Notes under the pieces: generated by a model | Seen by the model: only the letters and a program-made list of their open reading frames with translations | The model's database searches: none | Told to the model about the DNA's origin: nothing | IMG/VR virus record: IMGVR_UViG_3300030099_008064 | Location: 1-23,832 of that record | Reading direction: 5' to 3' (one strand) | Length of the DNA stretch: 23,832 nucleotides | Origin: a virus | Part shown: positions 6,278-13,418 of the stretch, piece by piece | Layout: each line of letters starts with the position of its first letter | Position numbering within the stretch: the stretch's first letter is position 1 | Made by a program: the position numbers and the translations under genes

Positions 6278-7542
6278 ACACCGCCCAATCTCTTGATAAC
6301 ATCATTGACATGATGGGTTCAGTAAGGACACCAGAAGAAATCAATGAGATGACTTCAGTTGTCAGGAGATCGATTTTGTTGTATTACGTGCAACCGAAGC
6401 ACTTATCCAAAACAAGATTAAGAAAAATATACGATTATCTAAAAAAAAACCTAGACAAAAGCGTCAAGAAAGCAAGTGACCGACAGATTTCTAACTATCT
6501 TAAGGGCAGAATATATGCAAAACAGATAGCGAAGGAAAACGACAGTTTGGAATTTGAATTTTACGTAACAAAGAACAAGTACGATGGCATTGATGTGGTG
6601 AGAATGGTTAACACTAAAGGTATCACCAATCCAAAATTTCTAAAGTCGGGAAGCGCATACAAAATTGATGAAGAGATCATATCGCTTTCTGGCAAAACCC
6701 CAGGCGATTCAGTGCGTATGTTTAAAACTAGTCGTCGGTTCGACCAGATAGAGGACGAATTTTTACAACAGTTTCAGGAGGCGTTACAAAAAGTTGGACT
6801 GGGAACCAGAACTAGGACTGTTATTGTTGGCGGCAAGGTCTTTTACAACGTTGCCAATATCATCAAAAAACCTGGTCGTGCAAACGATCCAGGTGCCGAC
6901 TTTGTTTTCGTCGATGTGGATGGTAAGGTTGTTCCTGAATCGGGTATTTCACACAAGGGGCAAGTATTTAGGTCATATGGAGGCATAAGAAATCTATCAT
7001 CTCAGATTAAACTGCTTGAATTGAAGTCCTTTATAGAGGATGTGAAAGAGGAGTGGAAGAAGGTGATCCGTTCTGGTCGCACACCAAGCGAGGTTGGATT
7101 TATAAGGCATCTGCCCGACGATGTCATTAGTAAGATTTTATACAAGGGGGACATAAAGTTTGTAGTTATAGGAAATTTAAAATTTGACTACGACGGAAAA
7201 AAAGAAGCAGTAATTATTTCAGGTCCCGGACTGCACCAGGAACCTAGTATTCCAGACAAGGAGTATAGACCGGTCCTGAAAAGTATATATGGCACAGGTG
7301 GCACAAAGTTTCAGTATGGACTCGCAGCAGATCTCTATTTCAACCTTTCTGAGATGGGTGATATGAACCTTGTGTCTGCATCTATGGAGGAAAAGATACT
7401 TTCTATGAAGATGGAACCGGTTAAAGATAATATAAGCGAGATACCGGAGGTTGCTGACGTCGTCATCGCAGCAAAATTACCAATCAGGTTGGAGTGCGTG
7501 CCTAGCAACAAGGCAAGAAGCAAGCGCTTGAAAAAAATATAA
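6274..7542 (+). CDS. Conserved hypothetical protein with SHK...YGG block
   Basis: A 422-residue protein without a membrane segment or known catalytic signature. It has a helical N-terminus (1-90), a mixed alpha/beta middle, and the block DVDGK (214-218)...ISHKGQ (225-230)...YGGI (235-238). I recall a similar ADxxLVDxxGK...SHK...F..YGG arrangement in other large marine phage proteins of unknown role. The D...K arrangement is faintly nuclease-like but lacks a clear (D/E)xK. It overlaps the ClpP stop by four bases (ATGA), is the last gene before the groEL promoter and ends in a basic tail. A function cannot be assigned. Confidence 0.85.
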   Translation: MNTAQSLDNIIDMMGSVRTPEEINEMTSVVRRSILLYYVQPKHLSKTRLRKIYDYLKKNLDKSVKKASDRQISNYLKGRIYAKQIAKENDSLEFEFYVTKNKYDGIDVVRMVNTKGITNPKFLKSGSAYKIDEEIISLSGKTPGDSVRMFKTSRRFDQIEDEFLQQFQEALQKVGLGTRTRTVIVGGKVFYNVANIIKKPGRANDPGADFVFVDVDGKVVPESGISHKGQVFRSYGGIRNLSSQIKLLELKSFIEDVKEEWKKVIRSGRTPSEVGFIRHLPDDVISKILYKGDIKFVVIGNLKFDYDGKKEAVIISGPGLHQEPSIPDKEYRPVLKSIYGTGGTKFQYGLAADLYFNLSEMGDMNLVSASMEEKILSMKMEPVKDNISEIPEVADVVIAAKLPIRLECVPSNKARSKRLKKI

Positions 7543-7550
7543 AAATTCAA

Positions 7551-7579
7551 TTGACAAACAACATATACTTGTTTATAAT
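7551..7579 (+). promoter_or_regulatory. Consensus sigma-70-type promoter for groEL (TTGACA-17-TATAAT)
   Basis: TTGACA (7551-7556) and TATAAT (7574-7579) are both perfect consensus with a 17-base spacer. The expected start is near 7586, giving a leader of about 20 bases containing AGCGAGG before ATG 7607. Confidence 0.9.
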
Positions 7580-7606
7580 ATAATCATCATCACAAAGCGA
7601 GGTAAA

Positions 7607-9184
7607 ATGAAACAATATTCTAATGGTGAAGAACTGCATCACCTGATGCTGCAGGGGGTTAATAAACTTGCAGACAACGTAGCGTCAACCTATGGACCTA
7701 AAGGCAGGAACGTCATTTTAAAAGGTTTGGATAAGCGACCAATAATTACGAAAGATGGTGTAACCGTCGCAAGGTTTGTCACTCTAGACGATCCATTCGA
7801 GAACGCTGCTGTGGAGATAGTTAAGCAGGCATCCGAAAAGACAAACTCCGATGCTGGTGATGGCACCACCACGTCAACCATCTTGGCACGTTCTATTTTC
7901 TCCAAATCAGTAGAACTAATTGAGCGCGGAATCGACCCGGTGGAAGTAAAGAGGGGGTTGGATAAGGTTTGCGAACTGGTTTGTGCTGAAATATCTAACT
8001 CTTCCAGACCAGTTTCCAGTCTTGAGGATATTGCCTTCGTGGCAAAAATTTCAGCAAACAATGACCCTATAATTGGCGACCTGGTTGCGACTGCGGTGGA
8101 TAAGGTTGGAAAGATGGGGTCGGTGACAATCCAGGATGGACGATCGATGGAGACAACCCTTGATTTGGTAGAAGGTTTTAGGATTCAGTCAGGGTACGCA
8201 TCAAATTATTTTGTTACAGATGAGAGAAGAAATGTTTGCAAGTATGAAAATCCTTTAATTTTCTTATGTGACGCACAGGTGGAATCAGTGCAGACCATAC
8301 TCCCTGTTCTAGAGGTCGCTGCCCGAGAGCAGAAACCCATAATTTTGGTTTGTGATGATATAGAGGGGCAAGCACTTTCTGCCCTCATTATGAATGCTGT
8401 TAGGGGGTCAATGAAGGTCGCCGCAATAAAATCTCCAAAGTATGGAGAAGAACGAAGATCGATTATGGAAGACCTCGCCATTGCAACCGGTGCAAAGTAT
8501 TTTAAAACTATGTTAGGTGATGATCTGAAGCAGATTGACATTAACGATCTTGGCGTTTGCAAGACAGTAGAGATATCCAAATATGGAACAATCTTTGTTG
8601 GCGGCGGTGGCGACCCAGACAATATGCTTCAGAGGATTGAGGACTTGAACCAGCAAGTAAAAGAGGCAGAATCTTTAGTAGATGCGCAACAAATTCAAGA
8701 AAGGGTGTCGAGGTTGTCTAGCGGGGTTGCTATAATTAATGTTGGTGCACCAACCGAAATAGAAATGATTGAAAAAAAGCATCGAATTGAAGATGCCCTA
8801 GAGGCAGTCCGTTCAGCGCAGCAGCAAGGCATAGTTCCTGGCGGTGGGTTAACGCTTTATAGAATTTCAAAGCAGGTGCCAACCATCATAGAAGATCTTG
8901 ACTTAACTGAACATCAGCAATATGCAGCAGGAATATTCTCAGATGTGCTTCAGTCGCCGTTAAGGCAGATGTCCGCCAACGCTGGATTTGACTATGAGGA
9001 AATTGATTGTGACCTCGCAAACGAGGAAGAGGCGGTAGGGTTTGATTTTCTTAGCGGAAAGAAGGTTGACATGTATGAGTCGGGGGTTATTGACCCTGCA
9101 AAAGTAACAATACAGGCACTTCGAAATGCGGTTTCTGCATCCGGAACCTTACTGACTACTAATTACGCTATTATTGAGCAATAG
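7607..9184 (+). CDS. groEL: Chaperonin GroEL (60 kDa Hsp60)
   Basis: A full-length group I chaperonin of 525 residues, which forms the ATP-driven folding cage. Visible features: TYGPKGRNV (28-36), TKDGVTVA (48-55), the ATPase loop DAGDGTTT (82-89), VEGFRIQSGYASNYF in the apical hinge, and IEDALEAVRSAQQQGIVPGG with the ATPase aspartate. The C-terminus stops right after the last equatorial helix (TTNYAIIEQ), so the flexible Gly-Gly-Met tail of most bacterial GroELs is missing. Apical and intermediate segments diverge, as expected for a phage chaperonin that takes selected clients. No GroES/gp31-like gene is visible in this window, so it must use the host GroES, one encoded elsewhere, or none. 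It has its own consensus promoter directly upstream. Confidence 0.97.
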   Translation: MKQYSNGEELHHLMLQGVNKLADNVASTYGPKGRNVILKGLDKRPIITKDGVTVARFVTLDDPFENAAVEIVKQASEKTNSDAGDGTTTSTILARSIFSKSVELIERGIDPVEVKRGLDKVCELVCAEISNSSRPVSSLEDIAFVAKISANNDPIIGDLVATAVDKVGKMGSVTIQDGRSMETTLDLVEGFRIQSGYASNYFVTDERRNVCKYENPLIFLCDAQVESVQTILPVLEVAAREQKPIILVCDDIEGQALSALIMNAVRGSMKVAAIKSPKYGEERRSIMEDLAIATGAKYFKTMLGDDLKQIDINDLGVCKTVEISKYGTIFVGGGGDPDNMLQRIEDLNQQVKEAESLVDAQQIQERVSRLSSGVAIINVGAPTEIEMIEKKHRIEDALEAVRSAQQQGIVPGGGLTLYRISKQVPTIIEDLDLTEHQQYAAGIFSDVLQSPLRQMSANAGFDYEEIDCDLANEEEAVGFDFLSGKKVDMYESGVIDPAKVTIQALRNAVSASGTLLTTNYAIIEQ

Positions 9185-9228
9185 CAAGATTAATGAACTA
9201 GTTAGTCTGTAATCGAGGAGGTTTCATC

Positions 9229-9501
9229 ATGTCTGATTCAGAATTGTCGAAGGATTTAGTTATAGAGTTGTCAAGAAAGATAGATAAGTTATGTATTACC
9301 ATTGAAACGGTAAAGGAACGCCAGGATGAGATGCTCGAAAATGTTGCTAAAATAAAAGAGGCAGTGTATAATCCAGACGAGGGGTTGTATGCTAGGATCA
9401 GGGCCCTGGAAGCATGGAAAGACTCCTCATCTAAAATAATATGGACGCTCTTTACGGCAGTTATTGGTCTTGGTAGCGCATTGGTTATAAAACTTTTTTA
9501 A
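9229..9501 (+). CDS. Coiled-coil protein with C-terminal membrane anchor
   Basis: A 90-residue protein. Residues 5-70 are heptad-like, and the last 20 form one hydrophobic helix (IIWTLFTAVIGLGSALVIKL). This tail-anchored layout resembles phage XhlA/haemolysin-like accessory proteins, but the similarity is architectural only. The ribosome site is unusually strong (GAGGAGG 8 bases before ATG), suggesting high expression, perhaps by read-through from the groEL promoter. Confidence 0.82.
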   Translation: MSDSELSKDLVIELSRKIDKLCITIETVKERQDEMLENVAKIKEAVYNPDEGLYARIRALEAWKDSSSKIIWTLFTAVIGLGSALVIKLF

Positions 9502-9513
9502 AAAGGGAAAAAA

Positions 9514-9822
9514 ATGAGAGTTAAAGTTTCACACACGGTTGAGTTTGAGAACATTCCAAACGTAATTCGGGGACTCATTCAAAAGTCGCAAGACACTCTT
9601 AATGAATTAAATGAGATCAGTGAATTTATTTTATCTGGCGATCTTGGTCCAACATGTCACAATAAATTGTTAAAGGCAATTGATTTAGTGGCATTGTTGG
9701 ATGAAATTTATGAAGATTCGGAGGGAATCACAAAGGCGTATTTGCTAAACTCTGCTGCCGCAATGAATGTCGAACAACCCTCCCTGCAAGACACCAAAGA
9801 AAGGAAACAGAGCGATGATTAA
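9514..9822 (+). CDS. Hypothetical helical protein
   Basis: A 102-residue protein with a short N-terminal strand (VKVSHTVEFENIP) followed by three helices and a polar, disordered tail (QPSLQDTKERKQSDD). I recall this type of start from other marine phage small proteins, without a known role. AAAAGGGAAAAAA precedes the ATG. Its last codons overlap the next gene by 8 bases. Confidence 0.76.
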   Translation: MRVKVSHTVEFENIPNVIRGLIQKSQDTLNELNEISEFILSGDLGPTCHNKLLKAIDLVALLDEIYEDSEGITKAYLLNSAAAMNVEQPSLQDTKERKQSDD

Positions 9823-10117
9823 AATTAAAGAGGTTACTATGGAATCTATTTACGATGGCGCACAGGTTCGAGATAGATATGTTACGGCACCACTGTACTT
9901 AAATGAAAAGACGATTGTATCGATCAGACCACTGGATTCTTGGCAGACTATTAAGGAGGTCAACAACACCCCAGTCAATCCAGGTGCCCTTACGGAGATA
10001 GTGTATTCTGTTGGTTCGAATTCCAAAAGGGTTATTGTGCTTGGAGAGTTTACGAAACTAGTCGAATTGATAAATCGGGGTGAAAACAATTCGAAAAGAG
10101 AGTTGTTGAATGGATAA
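9815..10117 (+). CDS. Hypothetical beta-rich protein
   Basis: A 100-residue unknown. The start at ATG 9815 is preferred because AAGGAAAC lies 9 bases before it; an upstream ATG in frame (9767) would run deep inside the previous gene. Alternating hydrophobic strands (APLYLNEKTIVSIRPL, TEIVYSV, RVIVLGEFTKLVELI) suggest a small beta barrel with one helix. It overlaps the glutaredoxin gene by 8 bases. Confidence 0.74.
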   Translation: MIKIKEVTMESIYDGAQVRDRYVTAPLYLNEKTIVSIRPLDSWQTIKEVNNTPVNPGALTEIVYSVGSNSKRVIVLGEFTKLVELINRGENNSKRELLNG

Positions 10118-10370
10118 CAGGAATTATGAAAATAGATACATAGTTATTGGCAGATCAAGTTGCCCCTACTGTAAATTGGCAGTAGATTTCCTAGAAGACA
10201 TGGTCTTTCAGCACGAGTTTTTGGACTATGTCGACTCAACAGATATTCTGGAGGATTATAAGACTTTTTACAAACAAGACACGGTGCCCATAATACTGTC
10301 TAACAATATCAAAACAGGACTTACAAGAAAGATAGGTGGATATTCTGACCTAATGGAGTATATGAAATGA
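10110..10370 (+). CDS. grx: Glutaredoxin
   Basis: An 86-residue thioredoxin-fold reductant. The active site CPYC is at 18-21 after the first strand (YIVIGRSS), the cis-proline loop TVP at 58-60, and the glutathione-binding GGYSDL at 76-81. All match dithiol glutaredoxins, and the length is typical. In phages such proteins pass electrons to ribonucleotide reductase for dNTP synthesis, which fits the dUTPase and polymerase upstream; no reductase gene is in the window. It is coupled to both neighbours by overlaps (8 bases before, ATGA after). Confidence 0.93.
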   Translation: MDNRNYENRYIVIGRSSCPYCKLAVDFLEDMVFQHEFLDYVDSTDILEDYKTFYKQDTVPIILSNNIKTGLTRKIGGYSDLMEYMK

Positions 10371-10759
10371 TTAAGTGCGATTTACGACCCGTGGGTGAGT
10401 ATGGAAGCATCGTAACAGGGAACAAAAAGAAAAAATTTGGCAAATATCACGGCAGTATGTTTTGGGATGTGCCCAATTTTGGCAGCAAAAAGTGGGTTGT
10501 AGGAGTTAGGATTGATATAGGAGAGTATATTGATCTTGATATGGAAGATGAGGAGGTGGTAATGCAATGTGTTGACTACATTAACTCGCCCCCACCAAGG
10601 AAAAAGTTTGAAAAAAGAAAAAGAAAACCAAAGTTTGGGCAATTTGAGGTGCATAGTGCTAAAGTCCATAGAACAACATCGGGCAATTATATTTCTGCCC
10701 TTTTGATTACTGAAAACAGAAATAGTAAGCATTTTTGGGGCAAGGGAATTGTCATCTAA
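10367..10759 (+). CDS. Hypothetical basic protein
   Basis: A 130-residue unknown that starts in the glutaredoxin stop (ATGA). It is rich in Lys and aromatic residues, with a strand-like first half and a basic linker (PPPRKKFEKRKRKPKFG, 85-101) before a last strand pair. The linker could contact nucleic acid. There is no signal, cysteine cluster or catalytic motif. Confidence 0.74.
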   Translation: MIKCDLRPVGEYGSIVTGNKKKKFGKYHGSMFWDVPNFGSKKWVVGVRIDIGEYIDLDMEDEEVVMQCVDYINSPPPRKKFEKRKRKPKFGQFEVHSAKVHRTTSGNYISALLITENRNSKHFWGKGIVI

Positions 10760-11084
10760 TATAAAATTTACCGCCGATGCGCTTGCCGAATTTAAAAAAA
10801 AAGCAACACAATATAAAAAAATAAGTGACCACCTTTGTAGGATGGTTATATACGAACAAATTTCTTATGAAGAACCTGTGCTGGTAGAGATATCGAGGAT
10901 AGGAATCAATTCCTATATATTTGAAGAGTATTTGGACAAAATCATGGGGTTTGTAATTTCAGGTCCTGATGAGTTGATGGAACTTAATGATGCCGAATTG
11001 GAAAACATATATAAGTGCATCAAAGCATTGTCCGACTCTAAGTTAAAATTATTAGAGTCATCTATAAGCGTGGAATTGCATTAA
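10749..11084 (+). CDS. Hypothetical protein (TTG start)
   Basis: A 111-residue unknown read from TTG 10749, 11 bases inside the previous gene; GGGGCAAGGGA lies just before it. No ATG lies early in the frame, so the TTG is the best start, though the spacing is tight. The N-terminus (IKFTADALAEFKKKA) recalls A-type iron-sulphur carriers, but the conserved cysteines are missing, so that reading is not supported. The C-terminal half is helical. Its stop shares a base with the next ATG. Confidence 0.72.
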   Translation: MSSNIKFTADALAEFKKKATQYKKISDHLCRMVIYEQISYEEPVLVEISRIGINSYIFEEYLDKIMGFVISGPDELMELNDAELENIYKCIKALSDSKLKLLESSISVELH

Positions 11085-11425
11085 TGAAATACTTGTTTTT
11101 TGGGGTCTCTCTTTATTTGTTGGGGCAGACCTTGGGATGGTTTCAATTAAACGCCCAAAATCTATCGAAGTGGTGGAGCACTCGCCCACTGGCCTCTGCG
11201 ATTGTTTTTGGTATTCCTTGCTCTATGTTGTTTTGGTATGCTTGGAAAATCATCACTGAACATACTGGTTCGGCATGGACAGCAAGATTTATAGGATCCA
11301 GCGCTGGATTGATGGTCTTTCCGGTGTTGACTTGGTACTTGTTGGGCGAATCAATGTTCACGTGGAAAACGATGATTTGTTTTTCTCTCGCACTTTTAAT
11401 ACTTTTTATTCAAATTTACTATTGA
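11084..11425 (+). CDS. Four-helix inner-membrane protein
   Basis: A 113-residue integral membrane protein with hydrophobic segments at about 2-20, 38-56, 66-88 and 92-112, similar in size and layout to small multidrug-resistance/DMT-type half transporters. The phrase TLGWFQLNAQ and an RFIGSSAGLMVFP helix resemble a membrane family I recall from marine phages with unproven function. No charged residue typical of SMR pumps (Glu in helix 1) is present, so transport of cations is not supported. It starts in the preceding stop codon and ends at the hsp20 promoter. Confidence 0.85.
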   Translation: MKYLFFGVSLYLLGQTLGWFQLNAQNLSKWWSTRPLASAIVFGIPCSMLFWYAWKIITEHTGSAWTARFIGSSAGLMVFPVLTWYLLGESMFTWKTMICFSLALLILFIQIYY

Positions 11426-11450
11426 CATTTTGGGTATATGTGTTTATAGT
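11422..11450 (+). promoter_or_regulatory. Sigma-70-like promoter for hsp20 (TTGACA-17-TATAGT)
   Basis: TTGACA (11422-11427) overlaps the end of the preceding gene; TATAGT (11445-11450) follows a 17-base spacer. The predicted start near 11457 gives a 68-base leader. Confidence 0.85.
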
Positions 11451-11457
11451 ATAGATC

Positions 11458-11516
11458 ATGGGACAAACGCTTTTTGAGGAATGTCCCATTTAAATGTAAC
11501 TTGCTTAATAAGGAGG
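11458..11516 (+). promoter_or_regulatory. Candidate ROSE-like RNA thermometer in the hsp20 leader
   Basis: The leader has two parts. Hairpin 1 is a perfect 8-bp stem, ATGGGACA (11458-11465) with TGTCCCAT (11482-11489). Hairpin 2 is TTGCT (11501-11505), loop TAATA (11506-11510), then AGGA of the AGGAGG ribosome site (11511-11516). TTGCT pairs with AGGA only if the G is bulged, which is the signature of ROSE thermometers (U-U/C-G-C-U against the Shine-Dalgarno). ROSE elements are known before small heat-shock genes in bacteria. That this one melts with temperature is inference. Confidence 0.5.
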
Positions 11517-11524
11517 ATAATAAC

Positions 11525-11959
11525 ATGAATACAATAGCATTACATAGACCAGGACTTCTAGGTCACAAATATTTAAGTGAAGTTTTCGACAATCTGTTTG
11601 GCGATCAGCACTTCATGGATGGCGCAATCACCGCCACAACAAAGGGTTACCCTGTTGCTGATGTTTACAGGGATGATGATGGTTCCACGGTTTTGGAATT
11701 TGCCCTTGCGGGTTTTAAACGAGAGGAATTGAAGGTAGACGTTAAACCGGGAGAGAAAACCATCACCATTACAGGCACTGCAGAAGAGGATAATGACAAG
11801 AGATCTCGCATCGCAAGAAGAAACTTTAGTCGCACTTATATCAATTATGATAACAATCTTGACCTTGCCAAAGCGGATGCATCTTTTGAAAATGGATTGC
11901 TTTCTGTGAGGGTGCCCCAAAGACCCGATGCGCAACCATTGTCAATTAACATTCAATAA
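11525..11959 (+). CDS. hsp20: Small heat-shock protein Hsp20 (alpha-crystallin family)
   Basis: An ATP-independent holdase that binds unfolding proteins and passes them to ATP-driven chaperones such as GroEL. The 144-residue protein has an N-terminal arm (1-40), an alpha-crystallin domain (41-132: PVADVYRDDDG, LEFALAGFKREELKVDV, ITITG, ARRNFSRTYI, ASFENGLLSVRVPQ) and a C-terminal I-x-I anchor (INI, 141-143). The start is ATG 11525 with AAGGAGG 9 bases upstream; an in-frame TTG at 11474 would run through the leader hairpins and is unlikely. It has its own promoter and a structured leader. Similar genes are common in marine T4-like phages, where they are thought to help virion assembly. Confidence 0.96.
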   Translation: MNTIALHRPGLLGHKYLSEVFDNLFGDQHFMDGAITATTKGYPVADVYRDDDGSTVLEFALAGFKREELKVDVKPGEKTITITGTAEEDNDKRSRIARRNFSRTYINYDNNLDLAKADASFENGLLSVRVPQRPDAQPLSINIQ

Positions 11960-12016
11960 TTGATCTTCATTTAACTTTGAGGAAACTAATTAGTTAAGAC
12001 TTGAAAAGGTATTAAT

Positions 12017-12406
12017 ATGGACAATTCTGAGATACAAAGATATTTTGACTCTTTAGTTTCCGAAAAGGAAGATCGATCAAGACAGCACGGTGTATATCAA
12101 TTTTATTTGATGTTGGGATACAGCGCTGAACAAAGAGGTCAATCCGGATGGCGAGGGTTGGAGGACATTGTCGCTGATATAAGAGCAATTCCTAGCGTAA
12201 CCGTGGTGACAATTATGGTAAAAAACCAAAGGATTTCGGAAAAAGACTATGTGGCAGGACTAAAAATAAAATTTATACCAAGTCTTCCAGGCATTCTTCG
12301 CACACCCGAAGACGCCAAATTAAAAATAATGAGATTAATAAAGAGAGTAAAGGGTGTTAGAAGGATATTTAAGGTTTCACAGGGTTTTGAAAAGAGTACA
12401 GTATGA
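12017..12406 (+). CDS. Conserved phage protein, ferredoxin-like pattern
   Basis: A 129-residue protein of unknown role. The core IVADIRAIPSVTVVTI (near 49-64), with a later YVAGLKIKFIPS strand and two C-terminal helices, gives a beta-alpha-beta order like small ferredoxin/ACT-like folds; I recall similar proteins in large marine phages. GAAAAGGTATTAAT precedes the ATG. It overlaps the next gene by four bases (ATGA). Confidence 0.8.
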   Translation: MDNSEIQRYFDSLVSEKEDRSRQHGVYQFYLMLGYSAEQRGQSGWRGLEDIVADIRAIPSVTVVTIMVKNQRISEKDYVAGLKIKFIPSLPGILRTPEDAKLKIMRLIKRVKGVRRIFKVSQGFEKSTV

Positions 12407-12957
12407 ACAAGGACCTCGCCTGGAAGTTTATCAGAGAGTATGTACCAGATCCAATATCGATAATTTTAAATAGTTATTCTTCATGCGAAGACTTTAATCA
12501 AACCAGTATCAACATAAAATTAACTGTTAACGACAAACCTGTTGAGATCGAGGGTGTTGGCGTTGGGTTGGTCGACGCCGGATTTAACGCTTTCGTTGGG
12601 TTTTTTGCAAGAGAGTATGCTTCGCTTTCAACCATCAGGTTAAGTGACGTCTTTTTTCAGATAGATACTAACCATGGTCGATCTCTAACGTTAAAATCGA
12701 AAACAGTGATGAAGTTGGAGTTTGAAAATGCTAGTAAAAACAAGACTCTCTTTGAGAGTAAGACAAGTTCGATAGGGTTGACTGCAATAAACGTTTTGAG
12801 TAAGGCGATGCAATTTTATATTAATTGTGAAATTCTGTTTAAGCGGGTGAAATATTTGCTGAAGGACGCAAAGTCTAGAAATAGATCAGATATTGCATCT
12901 AGGTATGAATATGTCTTGACAAAAGTGGTAGAAGTAACTAACTATAAAGATGTATAA
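12403..12957 (+). CDS. Possible stand-alone LeuA-type regulatory domain protein
   Basis: A 184-residue protein. The segment VEIEGVGVGLVDAGFNAF (47-64), then SLSTIRLSDVFFQID, then TSSIGLTAINVLSKAMQFYIN (about 121-141) follows the order of the C-terminal allosteric (dimerisation) domain of 2-isopropylmalate and citramalate synthases: G-x-G-x-VDA helix, DY/DF strand, then the S-S-x-x-A helix. That domain normally senses the amino-acid end product on a catalytic TIM barrel. No barrel is present here and none is adjacent, so if the match is real this is a detached sensor or a subunit that could bind a host enzyme. The match is by eye only and may fail. It overlaps the upstream gene (ATGA) and the following small frame. 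Confidence 0.8.
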   Translation: MNKDLAWKFIREYVPDPISIILNSYSSCEDFNQTSINIKLTVNDKPVEIEGVGVGLVDAGFNAFVGFFAREYASLSTIRLSDVFFQIDTNHGRSLTLKSKTVMKLEFENASKNKTLFESKTSSIGLTAINVLSKAMQFYINCEILFKRVKYLLKDAKSRNRSDIASRYEYVLTKVVEVTNYKDV

Positions 12958-13108
12958 TAATTTTTTTCAAAACGCATCGCTACACTTTTGGGCACTCGTG
13001 TTAACCTGCGCAGTGTTTTATGTTAAGCATGTATATATTGACCCTGCATCAGAAAATCAATCAAAAGAAAATGTCATTGAGGAATGTGTAAAGAAGCGAC
13101 CTAATTAA
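12950..13108 (+). CDS. Small membrane peptide (52 residues)
   Basis: An ATG at 12950 opens a 52-codon frame that overlaps the previous stop by 8 bases. Residues 11-30 are hydrophobic (LHFWALVLTCAVFYV core) and the tail is polar, so it is a single-pass membrane protein. There is no strong ribosome site; coupling to the upstream gene would be needed. Frame and composition fit the many similar tiny genes nearby. Confidence 0.55.
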   Translation: MYNNFFQNASLHFWALVLTCAVFYVKHVYIDPASENQSKENVIEECVKKRPN

Positions 13109-13111
13109 AGT

Positions 13112-13354
13112 GTGGTATATGAATTTAATGACAGCAAGGTGCCAAGGGTCGGTGATCTAGTTTGTCATTACATATATCCAAAAACCGAATGGTTGGCGAT
13201 AATATTAGAAACAACGGACTTAACCGAAAACTATAAAAAAGGAAAATCATTTGTGAGAATGATTCCAGGGATAACAGAGGAGTATTTCTTTCCTCACAAG
13301 AATAGGTCTGGTTGGGTTTACACAAAATGGTTATGGGTTTTGAGTAGATCGTGA
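13112..13354 (+). CDS. Small SH3-like 'GDLV' protein (GTG start)
   Basis: An 80-residue protein of the short SH3/KOW-like type that recurs in this window: VGDLVCHYIYP (13-23) followed by alternating strands and a tryptophan-rich end (SGWVYTKWLWVLSR). Proteins of this shape often bind nucleic acid or other proteins, but no target can be read. The only early start in frame is GTG 13112, four bases after the preceding stop, with no clear Shine-Dalgarno. Confidence 0.72.
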   Translation: MVYEFNDSKVPRVGDLVCHYIYPKTEWLAIILETTDLTENYKKGKSFVRMIPGITEEYFFPHKNRSGWVYTKWLWVLSRS

Positions 13355-13362
13355 AATATTAT

Positions 13363-13391
13363 TTGACTTTACAATCACAATATAGTAGAAT
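13363..13391 (+). promoter_or_regulatory. Sigma-70-like promoter for uvdE (TTGACT-17-TAGAAT)
   Basis: TTGACT (13363-13368), a 17-base spacer and TAGAAT (13386-13391) lie in the 64-base gap before the UV endonuclease gene. A second -10-like TATAGT at 13381 is only 12 bases from the -35 and is less likely. Confidence 0.68.
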
Positions 13392-13418
13392 CAAAAAAAA
13401 CAAAGAAAGGCACTAAAT

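Noticed and set aside
7690-8622. Minus-strand frames opposite groEL and others such as 1494-1880 and 11573-11935
   Set aside because: Antisense shadows of strongly conserved genes; no ribosome sites and no recognisable products.
10749-11084. Iron-sulphur carrier (HesB/IscA) identity for this small protein
   Set aside because: Only the first 15 residues resemble the family; the required cysteines are missing.
11984-11995. Palindrome AACTAATTAGTT (and AACTAGTT at 9196-9203) as regulator operators
   Set aside because: Twelve-base AT-rich palindromes are expected several times by chance in a window this size; no second matching copy was seen.
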